From Buttiauxella sp. B2 (GTDB taxonomy: Bacteria; Pseudomonadota; Gammaproteobacteria; Enterobacterales; Enterobacteriaceae), in assembly GCF_006376615.1 (NCBI RefSeq), contig NZ_VEXQ01000004.1:1-64000 (forward strand): a stretch of DNA of 64,000 bases. Reading direction: 5' to 3'. Shown here piece by piece: positions 10,461 to 21,707 of this stretch (position 1 is its first letter; every line of letters begins with the position of its first letter). The notes under the pieces were generated by a model. That model did not search any database. It saw only the letters and a program-made list of their open reading frames with translations, and had not been told where the DNA came from. A program made the translations under genes and the position numbers.

Positions 10461-11954
10461 ATGGCTCAATCACATTTATTGGCTGAAAGAATTTCACGAC
10501 TTAGCCAGGCACTGGAAAAAGGATTGTTTGAACGGCAGCACGCGGTGCGTCTTTGTCTATTGGCAGCGTTGAGCGGCGAAAGTGTTTTCTTGCTTGGCCC
10601 GCCGGGTATCGCTAAGAGTTTGATTGCCCGCCGCCTGAAGTTTGCATTCCAGCATGCCCGTGCCTTTGAATACTTGATGACACGCTTCTCCACGCCTGAA
10701 GAAGTGTTTGGCCCGTTATCAATTCAGGCCCTAAAAGATGAAGGCCGCTATGAGCGTCTGACCGCCGGTTATCTGCCGGAAGCTGAAATCGTCTTTCTCG
10801 ATGAAATCTGGAAGGCGGGCCCTGCCATTCTGAACACTCTGCTAACCGCCATAAATGAACGCCGTTTCCGTAACGGAGCCTACGAAGAAAAAATCCCAAT
10901 GCGTTTGCTGGTGGCAGCCTCCAACGAACTTCCAGAGGCAGACAGCAGCCTGGAAGCGCTGTATGACCGCATGCTGATTCGCCTGTGGCTCGACAAAGTG
11001 CAGGACAAAGGCAATTTCCGTTCAATGCTAACCAGTCAGCATGATGAGAACCACAATCCGGTTCCTGAAAATCTGCAAGTCACCGACGATGAATATTTCA
11101 AATGGCAGCAGGAAATTGGCACTGTTGCGCTGCCGGATAACGTCTTTGAGCTGATCTTCACGCTACGTCAACAGCTCGAAAACGCTCCAGGCGCACCTTA
11201 TGTTTCTGACCGCCGCTGGAAGAAAGCCATTCGCCTACTGCAAGCCAGCGCCTTCTTTAATGGCCGCAGTACCGTTGCTCCTATTGATTTGATCCTGCTA
11301 AAAGATTGCCTGTGGCATGACAGCGCAGCCATGAATCTGATGCAACACCAGTTGGAAGTATTGATGACCGGACACGCCTGGCAACAACACGCGATACTCA
11401 GCAAATTGGGTGCAATTGTTCAGCGTCGAATCCAATTGCAACAACAGCATAGCGACCGTGAAGCTATCACCGTGACCAAACAAGGTGGGATGTTTATCCG
11501 TCGCCCGCAATACCAGTTACCAGATTATTTGGCTGGTGAAACGCTAACGTTACTACTCCAGCAGCCGCTGAAACTGCACGATATCGAAGTTATCCACGTA
11601 TCTATCTCTCGTGAAGCCTGTGCGCAATGGCTAATAAAAGGAGGAGAACTGCGTGGCAAACTCAACGGGATTGGCTTTGCCCAAGTATTGAATATGGAAG
11701 TCGATAGCAGCCAACATCTGGTTCTACGTGATATTAGCCTGCAAGGCACGCGCCTGGTTATGCCTGGCAAACAACAGCAAGGGATGCCTGAGGAGATCAA
11801 ACAGCAATTCGACGATCTGGAATCCACTCTCCACCAGCAGCATGAACTTTTTAACGATCAGCAAAAATGCCTGTTTATCCATAACGAATGGCTAGGGAAG
11901 ATTGAAGCCAGCCTGCAAGACGTGGCAGAACAAATTAAACAGGCGCGCCATTAA
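10461..11954 (+). CDS. ravA: MoxR-family AAA+ ATPase RavA
   Basis: A 497-residue ATPase (E. coli 498). Walker A GPPGIAKS is at residues 46-53 and Walker [11 protein letters not shown] at 111-120, followed by sensor and arginine-finger regions of the MoxR group. The C-terminal third (LARA-like region and coiled stretch, about residues 330-497) is the part that in E. coli binds the inducible lysine decarboxylase LdcI. RavA and ViaA act together near respiratory complexes and modulate aminoglycoside sensitivity in E. coli. Its TAA stop overlaps the viaA ATG by one base, so the pair is translationally coupled. Confidence 0.95.
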   Translation: MAQSHLLAERISRLSQALEKGLFERQHAVRLCLLAALSGESVFLLGPPGIAKSLIARRLKFAFQHARAFEYLMTRFSTPEEVFGPLSIQALKDEGRYERLTAGYLPEAEIVFLDEIWKAGPAILNTLLTAINERRFRNGAYEEKIPMRLLVAASNELPEADSSLEALYDRMLIRLWLDKVQDKGNFRSMLTSQHDENHNPVPENLQVTDDEYFKWQQEIGTVALPDNVFELIFTLRQQLENAPGAPYVSDRRWKKAIRLLQASAFFNGRSTVAPIDLILLKDCLWHDSAAMNLMQHQLEVLMTGHAWQQHAILSKLGAIVQRRIQLQQQHSDREAITVTKQGGMFIRRPQYQLPDYLAGETLTLLLQQPLKLHDIEVIHVSISREACAQWLIKGGELRGKLNGIGFAQVLNMEVDSSQHLVLRDISLQGTRLVMPGKQQQGMPEEIKQQFDDLESTLHQQHELFNDQQKCLFIHNEWLGKIEASLQDVAEQIKQARH

Positions 11955-13405
11955 TGCTCAGCGTTGAAGCACTCGATGTCATCCTTGCCATTAGCGAGGG
12001 TGAATTAATTGAAGGGATAATTATCACACTGCTGACTGCCCCGCAGTTGGCAGTGTTTTTTGAAAAATTCCCGCGCCTAAAAAAAGCTGTGGCGAAAGAC
12101 ATCCCACGCTGGCGAGAGTTACTCAAAGCCCGATTACACGATACTAACGTCCCCCAAGAATTAGCCCGCGAAGTTCTGTGTTATCGGGAAAGCCAACTAC
12201 TCACCACCAGCCAGTTATCCGCAAAACTTCCTGAAATTTTAGGTCTGCTGAAAAGTGTCGACTCCCCGTTTTATGGACAAGCACAAACGCTGGTGGCTGA
12301 AACCCCTCGCCTGACGCCTGCGCAGCAAACGCTGTTTCTGCAACGCTGGCGTCTTAGCCTGGTAGTGCAGACCACATCGCTTAACCAACAATTGCTGGAA
12401 GACGAGCGAGATCAACTTTTGGCTGAAGTTCAGCAGCGTCTGGCATTAAGCGGCCAACTTGAACCGGTTCTGGTGGACAGTGATAACGCTGCAGGTCGGT
12501 TGTGGGATATGAGCGCGGGCTCGCTTAAACGTGGCGATTACCAGCTTATTGTCCAGTACGGTGATTTTCTTGCCAGTCAGCCTGAATTGTTGAAACTCGC
12601 CGAGCAGCTAGGTCGTTCTAAAGAAGCCAAAGCGGTGCCGCGAAAGGACGCCCCCACCGAAACCTGGCGCATGATGGTACGTGAGCCCGCAACGGTGCCA
12701 GAGCAAGTCGACGGTCTACAACGTAGCGATGACATTCTGCGTTTGTTACCTCCGGAACTGGCAACGCTTGGCATTAGCGAGCTGGAATTTGAGTTCTATC
12801 GTCGGCTGGTGGAAAAACAACTGCTGACTTATCGTCTGCACGGTGATTCCTGGCGCGAGAAAGTCATCGAACGTCCTGTTGTTCATCAGGATTTTGATGA
12901 GCAACCTCGTGGGCCGTTTATTGTTTGCGTCGATACGTCAGGTTCCATGGGAGGCTTTAACGAGCAATGCGCCAAAGCCTTCTGCCTGGCCCTGATGCGC
13001 GTGGCCCTGGCAGATAACCGCCGCTGCTTCATTATGCTGTTTTCCAGCGAAGTTGTGCGCTACGAGGTCTGTGGTGCGGATGGCATTGAACAAGCGATTC
13101 GTTTTCTGAGCCAGCGCTTTCGCGGCGGCACTGATCTCGCCAGCTGTTTTCGGGCAATTGCGGAAAAAATGCAGGGAAGCGAATGGCATGATGCTGATGC
13201 AGTGGTGATTTCTGACTTTATTGCCCAGCGCTTACCAGATGAAGTGGTGACTCAGGTGAAGGATCTACAGCGTATCCACCAGCACCGTTTTCATGCTGTT
13301 GCCATGTCCGGACATGGCAAACCCGGCATTATGCGCATATTCGATCATATCTGGCGCTTTGATACCGGGATGCGTAGCCGCCTGCTGCGTCGCTGGCGGC
13401 GTTAA
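11954..13405 (+). CDS. viaA: VWA-domain protein ViaA, partner of RavA
   Basis: A 483-residue protein, as long as E. coli ViaA. The C-terminal von Willebrand A domain starts near residue 320 and has an intact metal-ion-dependent adhesion motif DTSGSMGG, with the later GGTDLASC and ISDFIAQ elements. The N-terminal two thirds are helical and specific to the ViaA family. ViaA stimulates RavA ATPase activity. It overlaps ravA by one base and ends three bases from the converging asnA gene, leaving no room for a separate terminator. Confidence 0.95.
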   Translation: MLSVEALDVILAISEGELIEGIIITLLTAPQLAVFFEKFPRLKKAVAKDIPRWRELLKARLHDTNVPQELAREVLCYRESQLLTTSQLSAKLPEILGLLKSVDSPFYGQAQTLVAETPRLTPAQQTLFLQRWRLSLVVQTTSLNQQLLEDERDQLLAEVQQRLALSGQLEPVLVDSDNAAGRLWDMSAGSLKRGDYQLIVQYGDFLASQPELLKLAEQLGRSKEAKAVPRKDAPTETWRMMVREPATVPEQVDGLQRSDDILRLLPPELATLGISELEFEFYRRLVEKQLLTYRLHGDSWREKVIERPVVHQDFDEQPRGPFIVCVDTSGSMGGFNEQCAKAFCLALMRVALADNRRCFIMLFSSEVVRYEVCGADGIEQAIRFLSQRFRGGTDLASCFRAIAEKMQGSEWHDADAVVISDFIAQRLPDEVVTQVKDLQRIHQHRFHAVAMSGHGKPGIMRIFDHIWRFDTGMRSRLLRRWRR

Positions 13406-13408
13406 TTC

Positions 13409-14401
13409 TTACAGCAGTGATTCAACCTTAGTGTGGACTTCAGAAGGCCACACGCCGCACTGAACCTGGCCGATGTGAGGCTGTTGTAGCATCAGCATAA
13501 CCAAACGAGACTGACCGATACCGCCACCGATAGTTTGCGGCATTTCGCCCTTCAACAGTGACTGGTGCCATTCAAGTTGCAGACGATCTTCATCATTGGT
13601 CACAGCCAGCTGGCGTTTTAGTGCTTCGGCATCCACGCGGATCCCCATAGAAGAAAGCTCAAACGCGTCTTCCAGCACCGAGTTCCACACTATAATGTCG
13701 CCGTTCAAGCCTTTGAAATCACCTGGGCTGCGAGTTGACCAGTCATCGTAATCTGGTGCACGAACATCATGACGCTTACCATCTGCCAGCTTGCCGCCAA
13801 TACCAATCAGGAAAACAGCACCCAACTCTTTTGCAATCGCACGTTCGCGACCTTTAGCATCTAAATCCGGGAAACGCTGTTGTAACTCTTCACTGTGAAC
13901 AAAATGGATCTGTTCCGGTAGAGAAGGTGTCAAACCATATTGCTCGCTAACTGCGGCTTCTGTGGCTTTCATTGCAGCCCAGATGCTTTCAACAGTTTGC
14001 TTTAGCGTTCCGAGATGACGCTCTCCCTCACCCATAACGCGCTCCCAATCCCACTGATCAACATACACAGAGTGAATTGGGGTTAGACGGTCTTCATCGG
14101 GGCGAAGAGCTTTCATGTGCGTGTAAATCCCTTCGCCCGCGCTGAAGTCGTGCTGACCGAGTGTTTTTCTTTTCCATTTGGCCAGCGAATGCACCACTTC
14201 AAACTGCGCATCCGGCAAGGTTTTCACCTTAACCTGCACCGCTTTTTCGCAACCAGACAGATTGTCCTGAGTACCATCTCCCACGCGGCTAAGAATTGGG
14301 GCCTGGACTTCCATAAGACCAAGCTTTTCTTCCAACTGACGGGAGAAGTGGGACTTAACAAAACTAATCTGGCGTTGTTTAGCGATGTAGGCAGTTTTCA
14401 T
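13409..14401 (-). CDS. asnA: Aspartate-ammonia ligase AsnA
   Basis: A 330-residue cytoplasmic asparagine synthetase that uses ammonia, ATP and aspartate, equal in length to E. coli AsnA. The fold is related to class II aminoacyl-tRNA synthetases. Recognisable family stretches are the N-terminal [19 protein letters not shown], the central [12 protein letters not shown] and VDQWDWERV, and the C-terminal [14 protein letters not shown]. It diverges from asnC, whose product activates it in the absence of asparagine. It has its own promoter region at 14402-14557. Confidence 0.97.
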   Translation of the reverse strand: MKTAYIAKQRQISFVKSHFSRQLEEKLGLMEVQAPILSRVGDGTQDNLSGCEKAVQVKVKTLPDAQFEVVHSLAKWKRKTLGQHDFSAGEGIYTHMKALRPDEDRLTPIHSVYVDQWDWERVMGEGERHLGTLKQTVESIWAAMKATEAAVSEQYGLTPSLPEQIHFVHSEELQQRFPDLDAKGRERAIAKELGAVFLIGIGGKLADGKRHDVRAPDYDDWSTRSPGDFKGLNGDIIVWNSVLEDAFELSSMGIRVDAEALKRQLAVTNDEDRLQLEWHQSLLKGEMPQTIGGGIGQSRLVMLMLQQPHIGQVQCGVWPSEVHTKVESLL

Positions 14402-14482
14402 GGCTTTCTCTTTATTGTGTTGTTTTACTGACGATGATTAAGCAACAAACACGGCATAACATTCAATAATCAACAATAAAAA

Positions 14483-14517
14483 AGCCTTAGCTGTTTTTAA
14501 TCGACTAATTTAAGGCT
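14483..14517. promoter_or_regulatory. Inverted repeat in the asnA-asnC control region
   Basis: AGCCTTA (14483-14489) and TAAGGCT (14511-14517) form a 7-bp inverted repeat around an AT-rich 21-base centre. The right arm abuts a TATAAA (14517-14522) that could be the asnC -10. On the minus strand the repeat is followed by a T run. It may be an AsnC operator or an asnA leader structure. The sequence alone does not decide. Confidence 0.4.
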
Positions 14518-14557
14518 ATAAAAGATGAACTATCGTTATTAATCATAGGAAAAAGTG

Positions 14558-15016
14558 ATGGATAATTATCAGATCGACAATCTCGATCGCGGCATTCTCG
14601 AAGCATTAATGGCAAATGCACGTACTGCTTATGCTGAACTTGCCAAACAATTTGGCGTAAGCCCCGGCACCATTCACGTTCGCGTAGAGAAGATGAAGCA
14701 GGCAGGAATTATTACCGGTGCACGAATAGACATCAGCCCAAAGCAGTTGGGTTACGACGTTTGCTGCTTTATCGGCATCATATTAAAGAGTGCAAAAGAC
14801 TACCCTTCCGCACTGGCAAAACTCGAAAGCCTGGAAGAAGTCACCGAGGCGTATTACACCACGGGCCACTACAGCATCTTTATTAAGGTGATGTGTCGAT
14901 CTATCGATGCACTCCAGCAAGTACTTATCAACAAGATCCAAACAATTGATGAAATTCAGTCCACGGAAACACTGATCTCCCTCCAGAACCCGATCATGCG
15001 TACAATTAAGCCCTGA
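14558..15016 (+). CDS. asnC: Lrp/AsnC-family regulator AsnC
   Basis: A 152-residue regulator that activates asnA and represses itself, with asparagine as co-effector. The N-terminal helix-turn-helix is at about residues 20-45 (YAELAKQFGVSPGTIHVRVE) and a C-terminal RAM effector domain follows. I use the ATG at 14558, seven bases after AGGA and giving the E. coli length. The frame also has a GTG one codon earlier. In E. coli transcription from asnC runs on through mioC towards oriC. Confidence 0.96.
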   Translation: MDNYQIDNLDRGILEALMANARTAYAELAKQFGVSPGTIHVRVEKMKQAGIITGARIDISPKQLGYDVCCFIGIILKSAKDYPSALAKLESLEEVTEAYYTTGHYSIFIKVMCRSIDALQQVLINKIQTIDEIQSTETLISLQNPIMRTIKP

Positions 15017-15037
15017 CGGTTATTTTTAATACCCATA

Positions 15038-15046
15038 TTATCCACA
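15038..15046 (+). promoter_or_regulatory. DnaA box upstream of mioC
   Basis: Perfect consensus TTATCCACA, 61 bases before the mioC ATG and just upstream of a TACAAT (15072-15077) that may be the mioC -10. In E. coli DnaA represses mioC through a box here, limiting transcription into oriC. Confidence 0.8.
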
Positions 15047-15106
15047 GGTAGATCGCAGGCCTTACACAGCGTACAATGCCCGTCGTTTCGAAAAGTTGGG
15101 ATCGCA

Positions 15107-15556
15107 ATGACAGACATTACTCTGATTAGCGGCAGTACCCTGGGCAGTGCCGAATATGTGGCTGAACATTTAGCTGAAAAGCTGGATGAAGCGGGTTTTT
15201 CTACCCAAACGCTACATGGTCCACAGTTTGAAGAGCTGCAAACCAGCGGAATCTGGCTAATTGTCTCCTCGACACATGGTGCTGGGGATCTTCCAGACAA
15301 CCTGCAACCGTTGTTTGATGCAATAGATGAACAACGTCCGGATCTAAGTGCTCTTCATTATGGTGCTGTCGGGATTGGTAGTCGTGAATACGACACTTTT
15401 TGCGGTGCAATTGAGAAACTGGACACCCTTCTGACGGAATGTGGCGCTAAAAGAGTGGGCTCTTTATTGAAAGTGAACATCCTTGATCACGATATTCCTG
15501 AAGATCCAGCCGAGGTTTGGGTCGGATCATGGAAGAATTTACTCCAAGATTTGTAA
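15107..15556 (+). CDS. mioC: Flavodoxin-like protein MioC
   Basis: A 149-residue FMN-binding flavodoxin-fold protein (E. coli 147). The phosphate-binding loop SGSTLGSAEYVA is near the N-terminus, and the FMN ring loops SSTHGAGDLPDN and GIGSREYDTFCGA follow. E. coli MioC is required for biotin synthase activity in vitro. The gene faces oriC, and its transcription crosses the origin. It is divergent in sequence from E. coli at the C-terminus and two residues longer. Confidence 0.94.
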   Translation: MTDITLISGSTLGSAEYVAEHLAEKLDEAGFSTQTLHGPQFEELQTSGIWLIVSSTHGAGDLPDNLQPLFDAIDEQRPDLSALHYGAVGIGSREYDTFCGAIEKLDTLLTECGAKRVGSLLKVNILDHDIPEDPAEVWVGSWKNLLQDL

Positions 15557-15572
15557 AGATCTCACTTTTATC

Positions 15573-15581
15573 TGTGTATAA
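15573..15581 (-). promoter_or_regulatory. DnaA box R4 (variant)
   Basis: Reads TTATACACA on the minus strand. By spacing it is R4, which in E. coli is the perfect TTATCCACA, so the fifth base differs. It still fits the relaxed consensus TTATNCACA. Confidence 0.85.
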
Positions 15582-15611
15582 GTATGCTTAAAAGCTTGGG
15601 TTAAGCAGTGT

Positions 15612-15620
15612 TTATCCCCA
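15612..15620 (+). promoter_or_regulatory. DnaA box R3 (weak)
   Basis: TTATCCCCA, one mismatch to TTATCCACA, in the position and orientation of the weak E. coli R3 box (TTATCCAAA there). Confidence 0.75.
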
Positions 15621-15646
15621 TAACAACTCCTGTACACTTTTTGAGT

Positions 15647-15655
15647 TGTGCATAA
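15647..15655 (-). promoter_or_regulatory. DnaA box R2 (variant)
   Basis: Reads TTATGCACA on the minus strand, in the place of the E. coli R2 box (TTATACACA). It fits TTATNCACA. Confidence 0.82.
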
Positions 15656-15721
15656 GTACCGCTTTTGATCCCAGCTTATACGTTGTGGGATCACCGTTCA
15701 TTCACAGCTAACGATCCTTCT

Positions 15722-15734
15722 TAATCAATTGATC
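15722..15734 (-). promoter_or_regulatory. IHF-like site in oriC
   Basis: Minus strand GATCAATTGATTA matches WATCAANNNNTTR in all but the first base. It lies between R5/M and R1, where IHF bends E. coli oriC. Confidence 0.6.
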
Positions 15735-15752
15735 TCTTTACCATAAAAGCGG

Positions 15753-15761
15753 TTATCCACA
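15753..15761 (+). promoter_or_regulatory. DnaA box R1
   Basis: Perfect TTATCCACA, next to the unwinding element, in the same orientation as E. coli R1. Confidence 0.92.
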
Positions 15762-15774
15762 GAACATGCCGATC

Positions 15775-15818
15775 CTAATAAGAGATCATAATAAAGAGAT
15801 CTTTAAATAAAAAAGATC
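15775..15818 (-). other. oriC DNA unwinding element (three AT-rich 13-mers)
   Basis: On the minus strand three 13-mers begin with GATCT: 15806-15818 (GATCTTTTTTATT, left), 15789-15801 (GATCTCTTTATTA, middle) and 15775-15787 (GATCTCTTATTAG, right). The right one equals the E. coli right 13-mer. They are the first bases melted by DnaA and each carries a GATC methylation site. Confidence 0.9.
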
Positions 15819-15928
15819 TTCTTTTAATTACCGACGATCCCCATGCTTTCTCGAAAGGCTAAAGTTAAGTAGAATCGCCAACTCTGGGAATCAGTCATCC
15901 CCCATTTGCAAAACCGTGAGGCAGTACC

Positions 15929-17818
15929 ATGTTTTATCCAGATCCTTTTGACGTCATCATCATTGGCGGGGGTCATGCAGGCACCGAGGCTGCTATGGCC
16001 GCTGCACGGATGGGTCAGCAGACCCTTCTCCTGACACACAATATCGATACGCTGGGACAAATGTCTTGTAACCCTGCTATCGGCGGTATTGGCAAGGGAC
16101 ATCTGGTTAAAGAAGTGGACGCACTGGGCGGTTTGATGGCGAAAGCTATCGATCAGGCAGGTATCCAGTTTAGGATACTAAACGCGAGCAAAGGGCCTGC
16201 TGTACGGGCAACTCGTGCTCAGGCTGACCGTGTGCTGTATCGCCAGGCGGTACGTACTGCACTGGAAAACCAGCCAAACCTGATGATCTTCCAACAGGCG
16301 GTTGAGGATCTGATTGTCGAGAACGATCGTGTCGTTGGTGCTGTCACACAAATGGGCCTGAAGTTCCGCGCTAAATCCGTGGTACTGACCGTAGGGACTT
16401 TCCTGGATGGCAAAATTCATATCGGTCTGGATAACTACAGCGGTGGCCGTGCAGGCGATCCGCCGTCTATTTCGCTTTCGCGTCGCTTGCGTGAACTGCC
16501 ACTTCGTGTCAGCCGCCTGAAAACAGGCACACCTCCACGTATCGACGCTCGTACCATCAATTTTAGCGTACTTGCCCAACAGCATGGTGATAACCCGACG
16601 CCTGTGTTCTCGTTCATGGGGAATGTGAATCAACATCCTACGCAAGTACCGTGTTACATCACGCACACCAACGAAAAAACGCATGACGTGATTCGTAACA
16701 ACCTCGATCGCAGCCCTATGTACGCAGGCATTATCGAAGGGATTGGCCCACGTTATTGCCCGTCAATTGAAGACAAAGTGATGCGTTTTGCTGACCGTAA
16801 CCAGCATCAAATTTTCCTTGAGCCTGAAGGGCTAACCAGCAACGAAATTTATCCGAACGGCATCTCCACCAGCTTACCGTTTGATGTTCAAATGCAGATC
16901 GTTCGTTCGATGGAAGGCATGGAGAACGCGAAGATCGTGCGTCCGGGCTACGCTATCGAATACGATTTCTTCGATCCTCGTGATCTCAAACCGACACTGG
17001 AAAGTAAATATATCCAAGGGCTGTTCTTCGCGGGCCAAATTAACGGCACCACCGGTTACGAAGAAGCTGCAGCACAAGGCCTGTTGGCAGGTCTAAACGC
17101 AGCGCGTTTCTCTGCTGAGAAAGAGGGTTGGGCTCCACGCCGTGATCAAGCTTATCTGGGCGTGCTGGTTGATGATCTTTGTACTCTCGGTACCAAAGAA
17201 CCGTACCGCATGTTCACCTCTCGCGCTGAATATCGCCTGATGCTGCGTGAAGACAACGCCGATTTGCGTTTAACCGCTGCAGGCCGTGAAATGGGCCTGG
17301 TGGATGATGAACGTTGGGCGCGTTTCAACGAAAAACTCGAAAGCATTGAGCGCGAACGTCAGCGTTTGAAAGACATCTGGCTGCATCCACACTCTGAAAG
17401 TGTTGAGGAAGTGAATGCGAAACTGAGTGCGCCACTTTCGCGTGAAGCAAACGGCGAAGATCTGCTGCGTCGGCCAGAAATGACCTATGCTGAGATGATG
17501 CAATTGTCCGTATTCGCGCCAGGACTTGAAGATCCACAATCTGCGGAGCAGGTAGAAATTCAGGTCAAATACGAAGGCTATATCGCGCGTCAGCAAGAAG
17601 AGATTGAAAAACAGCAACGTAACGAAAATACGTTGTTGCCAGCAACGCTAGATTATCAACAAGTTAGTGGTCTTTCTAATGAAGTGATCGCTAAGCTTAA
17701 CGATCATAAACCAGTCTCAATTGGGCAAGCATCGCGTATTTCAGGGGTTACCCCTGCGGCGATTTCCATTCTGTTAGTCTGGTTAAAAAAACAAGGCCTG
17801 CTACGTCGTAGTGCCTGA
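15929..17818 (+). CDS. mnmG: tRNA U34 carboxymethylaminomethyl synthase subunit MnmG (GidA)
   Basis: A 629-residue FAD enzyme, the exact E. coli length. With MnmE it installs the (carboxymethyl)aminomethyl group on wobble uridine of several tRNAs, using FAD, NADH and methylene-THF. The dinucleotide-binding loop [16 protein letters not shown] is at residues 10-25. The GidA signatures [11 protein letters not shown] and [18 protein letters not shown] are present. The C-terminal helical part is the MnmE and tRNA contact region. It starts just beyond oriC and reads away from it. A -10-like TAGAAT lies at 15870-15875. A terminator-like palindrome separates it from rsmG. Confidence 0.97.
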   Translation: MFYPDPFDVIIIGGGHAGTEAAMAAARMGQQTLLLTHNIDTLGQMSCNPAIGGIGKGHLVKEVDALGGLMAKAIDQAGIQFRILNASKGPAVRATRAQADRVLYRQAVRTALENQPNLMIFQQAVEDLIVENDRVVGAVTQMGLKFRAKSVVLTVGTFLDGKIHIGLDNYSGGRAGDPPSISLSRRLRELPLRVSRLKTGTPPRIDARTINFSVLAQQHGDNPTPVFSFMGNVNQHPTQVPCYITHTNEKTHDVIRNNLDRSPMYAGIIEGIGPRYCPSIEDKVMRFADRNQHQIFLEPEGLTSNEIYPNGISTSLPFDVQMQIVRSMEGMENAKIVRPGYAIEYDFFDPRDLKPTLESKYIQGLFFAGQINGTTGYEEAAAQGLLAGLNAARFSAEKEGWAPRRDQAYLGVLVDDLCTLGTKEPYRMFTSRAEYRLMLREDNADLRLTAAGREMGLVDDERWARFNEKLESIERERQRLKDIWLHPHSESVEEVNAKLSAPLSREANGEDLLRRPEMTYAEMMQLSVFAPGLEDPQSAEQVEIQVKYEGYIARQQEEIEKQQRNENTLLPATLDYQQVSGLSNEVIAKLNDHKPVSIGQASRISGVTPAAISILLVWLKKQGLLRRSA

Positions 17819-17832
17819 TTCACATATTTTCA

Positions 17833-17860
17833 GGGCCAGGAATTCCTGGCCCGTTTTTTT
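17833..17860 (+). terminator. Terminator-like palindrome between mnmG and rsmG
   Basis: A perfect 20-bp palindrome, GGGCCAGG-AATT-CCTGGCCC (17833-17852), is followed by seven T (17854-17860). This is a textbook intrinsic terminator, placed inside what is usually treated as one operon. It should cut rsmG expression to read-through level unless rsmG has its own promoter. Confidence 0.85.
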
Positions 17861-17877
17861 GATGGGTATTGATTGCC

Positions 17878-18501
17878 GTGCTTAACAAACTGAATCGCCT
17901 GCTGGAAAGCGCGGGCATTACGCTGCCGGAAAACCAGAAACAGCAGCTGGTGGGATATATTGAACTGCTCCATAAGTGGAACAAAGCGTATAACCTGACC
18001 TCTGTGCGTCGTCCCGAGGAAATGTTGGTGCGCCATATCCTCGACAGTATTGTCGTGGAGCCGCATTTGCAGGGGTCGCGTTTTATCGATGTTGGTACCG
18101 GACCTGGATTACCGGGCATTCCGTTGGCGATTGTTCGTCCTGACTCTCATTTCACGTTACTGGATAGCTTAGGTAAGCGTGTTCGCTTCCTGCGGCAGGT
18201 TCAACATGAGCTTCACCTTGAAAACATCACGCCGGTTCAGAGTCGTGTGGAAGAGTTCCCGGCAGAACCGCCTTTTGATGGTGTGATCAGCCGTGCTTTT
18301 GCTTCTCTTACCGACATGGTTACCTGGTGTAAGCACTTGCCAGCTGAGAATGGCCGCTTCTATGCACTCAAGGGTTTACGCCCGGATGATGAAATAGCAG
18401 TGTTGCCTGCGAGCTTTAGTGTTGAAGAAGTGATTCGTTTACAGGTGCCTGAGCTTGATGGTGAACGCCATTTGGTGATGATTAAGACAAACAAAAATTA
18501 A
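17878..18501 (+). CDS. rsmG: 16S rRNA G527 N7-methyltransferase RsmG (GidB)
   Basis: A 207-residue SAM-dependent methyltransferase for G527 in the 530 loop of 16S rRNA. Its loss gives low-level streptomycin resistance in several bacteria. The SAM-binding motif [17 protein letters not shown] lies near residues 67-83, followed by [15 protein letters not shown] and the [17 protein letters not shown] stretch. I start at the GTG at 17878, which gives the E. coli length and N-terminus (MLNKL). The frame extends to a TTG three codons earlier. It follows mnmG past the intervening palindrome. Confidence 0.95.
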   Translation: MLNKLNRLLESAGITLPENQKQQLVGYIELLHKWNKAYNLTSVRRPEEMLVRHILDSIVVEPHLQGSRFIDVGTGPGLPGIPLAIVRPDSHFTLLDSLGKRVRFLRQVQHELHLENITPVQSRVEEFPAEPPFDGVISRAFASLTDMVTWCKHLPAENGRFYALKGLRPDDEIAVLPASFSVEEVIRLQVPELDGERHLVMIKTNKN

Positions 18502-19000
18502 TATTTATCAAAAAAAGGCGAAAAAGGATTGTTTCTTTAACGTTAAAAATACAACCGGAAAACACTGACACTTCTGGTTACATTTAACGTAAATTTAACT
18601 TTTAATCACAGTAATGTTAACGCCAAGAGCATTATTGTTTTTGAAAGTAGTCAACTATGAAAATATAACCCTGCTAAATATTATGCAGAAATCAGACTGA
18701 TATGGTTGTTAAAATATTAATAAAAATGTCAATGAAATGTTTTAATGGTGTTTCGAGTTATTTTAAAAAGAGTAGACAGTAATCAGCTTATTTATCAGAC
18801 ATCTGTGTTTCGCACTTTATGAGACAGACAAATTCATAATGGCTATGAGATGTTTGATTTGTGATCTAGTGCACGCTTTATTATGCGGCTATTTCGGTTG
18901 TTGACGCTTTTTAGGAAAATAACCCGTATTCAGCAAAAGTTGAAAAATAAGTGCGCAGGAAAATATTTAAACATTTGTTCACCTTTTTGCTACTTATTGT
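18502..19000. other. AT-rich non-coding stretch before the atp promoter
   Basis: No open frame of useful length is visible. The region is strongly AT rich. It contains an imperfect hairpin AACCGGAA...TTCTGGTT (about 18553-18580) flanked by direct repeats of TTTAACGT, which could end rsmG transcripts. A gap of similar size exists here in E. coli. I see no RNA gene that I can name. Confidence 0.5.
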
Positions 19001-19028
19001 TTGAAATCACGGGGGCGCACCGTATAAT
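19001..19028 (+). promoter_or_regulatory. Main atp operon promoter
   Basis: TTGAAA (19001-19006), 16-base spacer and perfect TATAAT (19023-19028), with the GC-rich spacer TCACGGGGGCGCACCG. It matches the E. coli atpI promoter as I remember it. Expected start about 19035, leaving an 85-base leader. Confidence 0.85.
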
Positions 19029-19119
19029 TTGCTCGCTTTTTGAGGCTTGACTCAAAGTCGTAAAGGCAGTTTTATACCAGCGCGACATACCCCGAAGGGA
19101 GCAGGAGTTAGGATACGCC

Positions 19120-20327
<1,208 letters not shown>

Positions 20328-20347
20328 TTTTACTTACCACTACTGCG

Positions 20348-20635
<288 letters not shown>

Positions 20636-20676
20636 TAGCAATATCAGAACGTTAACTAACAAAGAGGCATTGTGCT

Positions 20677-21147
20677 GTGAATCTTAACGCAACAATCCTC
20701 GGCCAGGCCATCGCGTTTGTCCTGTTTGTTCTGTTCTGTATGAAGTACGTATGGCCGCCATTAATGGCAGCCATCGAGAAACGTCAAAAAGAAATTGCTG
20801 ACGGTCTCGCTTCTGCAGAACGTGCACATAAGGACCTTGACCTTGCACAGGCCAACGCGACCGACCAGCTGAAAAAAGCTAAAGTCGAAGCTCAAGTGAT
20901 CATTGAACAGGCAAACAAACGCCGTGCTCAGATCCTTGACGAAGCGAAGACAGAGGCAGAGCAGGAACGTGACAAAATCGTTGCACAGGCTCAGGCAGAA
21001 ATCGACGCAGAGCGTAAACGCGCTCGTGAAGAACTGCGTAAGCAAGTGGCTCTGCTGGCTATTGCTGGTGCCGAGAAGATCATTGAACGTTCCGTGGATG
21101 AAGCTGCTAACAGCGACATCGTTGATAAACTGGTCGCTGAACTGTAA
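20677..21147 (+). CDS. atpF: ATP synthase F0 subunit b
   Basis: A 156-residue peripheral stalk subunit. One N-terminal membrane helix ([20 protein letters not shown]) is followed by a long charged coiled coil ([20 protein letters not shown] onwards) that dimerises and reaches the delta subunit. It starts at GTG, as in E. coli, after AAAGAGGCA. Confidence 0.97.
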   Translation: MNLNATILGQAIAFVLFVLFCMKYVWPPLMAAIEKRQKEIADGLASAERAHKDLDLAQANATDQLKKAKVEAQVIIEQANKRRAQILDEAKTEAEQERDKIVAQAQAEIDAERKRAREELRKQVALLAIAGAEKIIERSVDEAANSDIVDKLVAEL

Positions 21148-21161
21148 GGAGGGAGGGGCTG

Positions 21162-21695
21162 ATGTCTGAATTTGTAACTGTAGCTCGCCCCTACGCCAAA
21201 GCAGCTTTTGACTTTGCCGTCGAACACCAAAGCATTGATAACTGGCAGTCCATGCTAGCTTTCGCCGCCGAGGTGTCTAAAAACGAACAAATGGTAGAGC
21301 TTCTTTCTGGTGCTTTAGCTCCGGAAACGCTCTCTCAGTCGTTTATCTCTATTTGTGGTGACCAGTTAGACGCCAACGGCCAGAACCTGATTAAGGTGAT
21401 GGCTGAAAACGGTCGTTTGAGGGTTCTTCCTGATGTACTTGAGCAATTCGTTCAACTGCGTGCAGCCCGCGAGGCTACAGTTGAAGTCGAAGTGACTTCT
21501 GCTAGCGCGTTAAACGAAGCCCAGCTTTCGAAAATCAGCGCCGCGATGGAAAAACGTCTGTCACGCAAAGTTAAGCTGAATTGCAAAATCGATAAGTCTG
21601 TAATGGCAGGTGTCATTATCCGTGCGGGTGATATGGTCATTGATGGCAGCGTACGCGGCCGTCTGGATCGCCTGACAGACGTCTTGCAGTCTTAA
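21162..21695 (+). CDS. atpH: ATP synthase F1 subunit delta
   Basis: A 177-residue connector between the b stalk and the tip of the alpha subunits, same length as E. coli. The N-terminus [16 protein letters not shown] is the family signature, and the C-terminal [16 protein letters not shown] is typical of OSCP/delta. The ATG follows AAGGAGGGAGGGGCTG. Confidence 0.97.
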   Translation: MSEFVTVARPYAKAAFDFAVEHQSIDNWQSMLAFAAEVSKNEQMVELLSGALAPETLSQSFISICGDQLDANGQNLIKVMAENGRLRVLPDVLEQFVQLRAAREATVEVEVTSASALNEAQLSKISAAMEKRLSRKVKLNCKIDKSVMAGVIIRAGDMVIDGSVRGRLDRLTDVLQS

Positions 21696-21707
21696 GGGGA
21701 CTGGAGC

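Larger units (their letters stand above)
15566..15845. other. oriC: Chromosomal replication origin oriC
   Basis: The mioC-mnmG gap holds a complete enterobacterial oriC. DnaA boxes lie at 15573 (R4), 15612 (R3), 15647 (R2), 15676 (R5/M, TTATACGTT) and 15753 (R1). The start-to-start spacings of 39, 35, 29 and 77 bases equal those I recall for E. coli. An IHF-like site, three AT-rich 13-mers and ten GATC sites between 15558 and 15839 complete it. DnaA-ATP melts the 13-mer side and loads the helicase there. Dam methylation and SeqA act on the GATC sites. The arrangement mioC-oriC-mnmG is the standard one. Confidence 0.97.

Noticed and set aside
18502..19119. Small RNA or hidden gene in the rsmG-atpI gap
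   Set aside because: It is AT rich with only weak hairpins. Nothing beyond the atp promoter could be supported.
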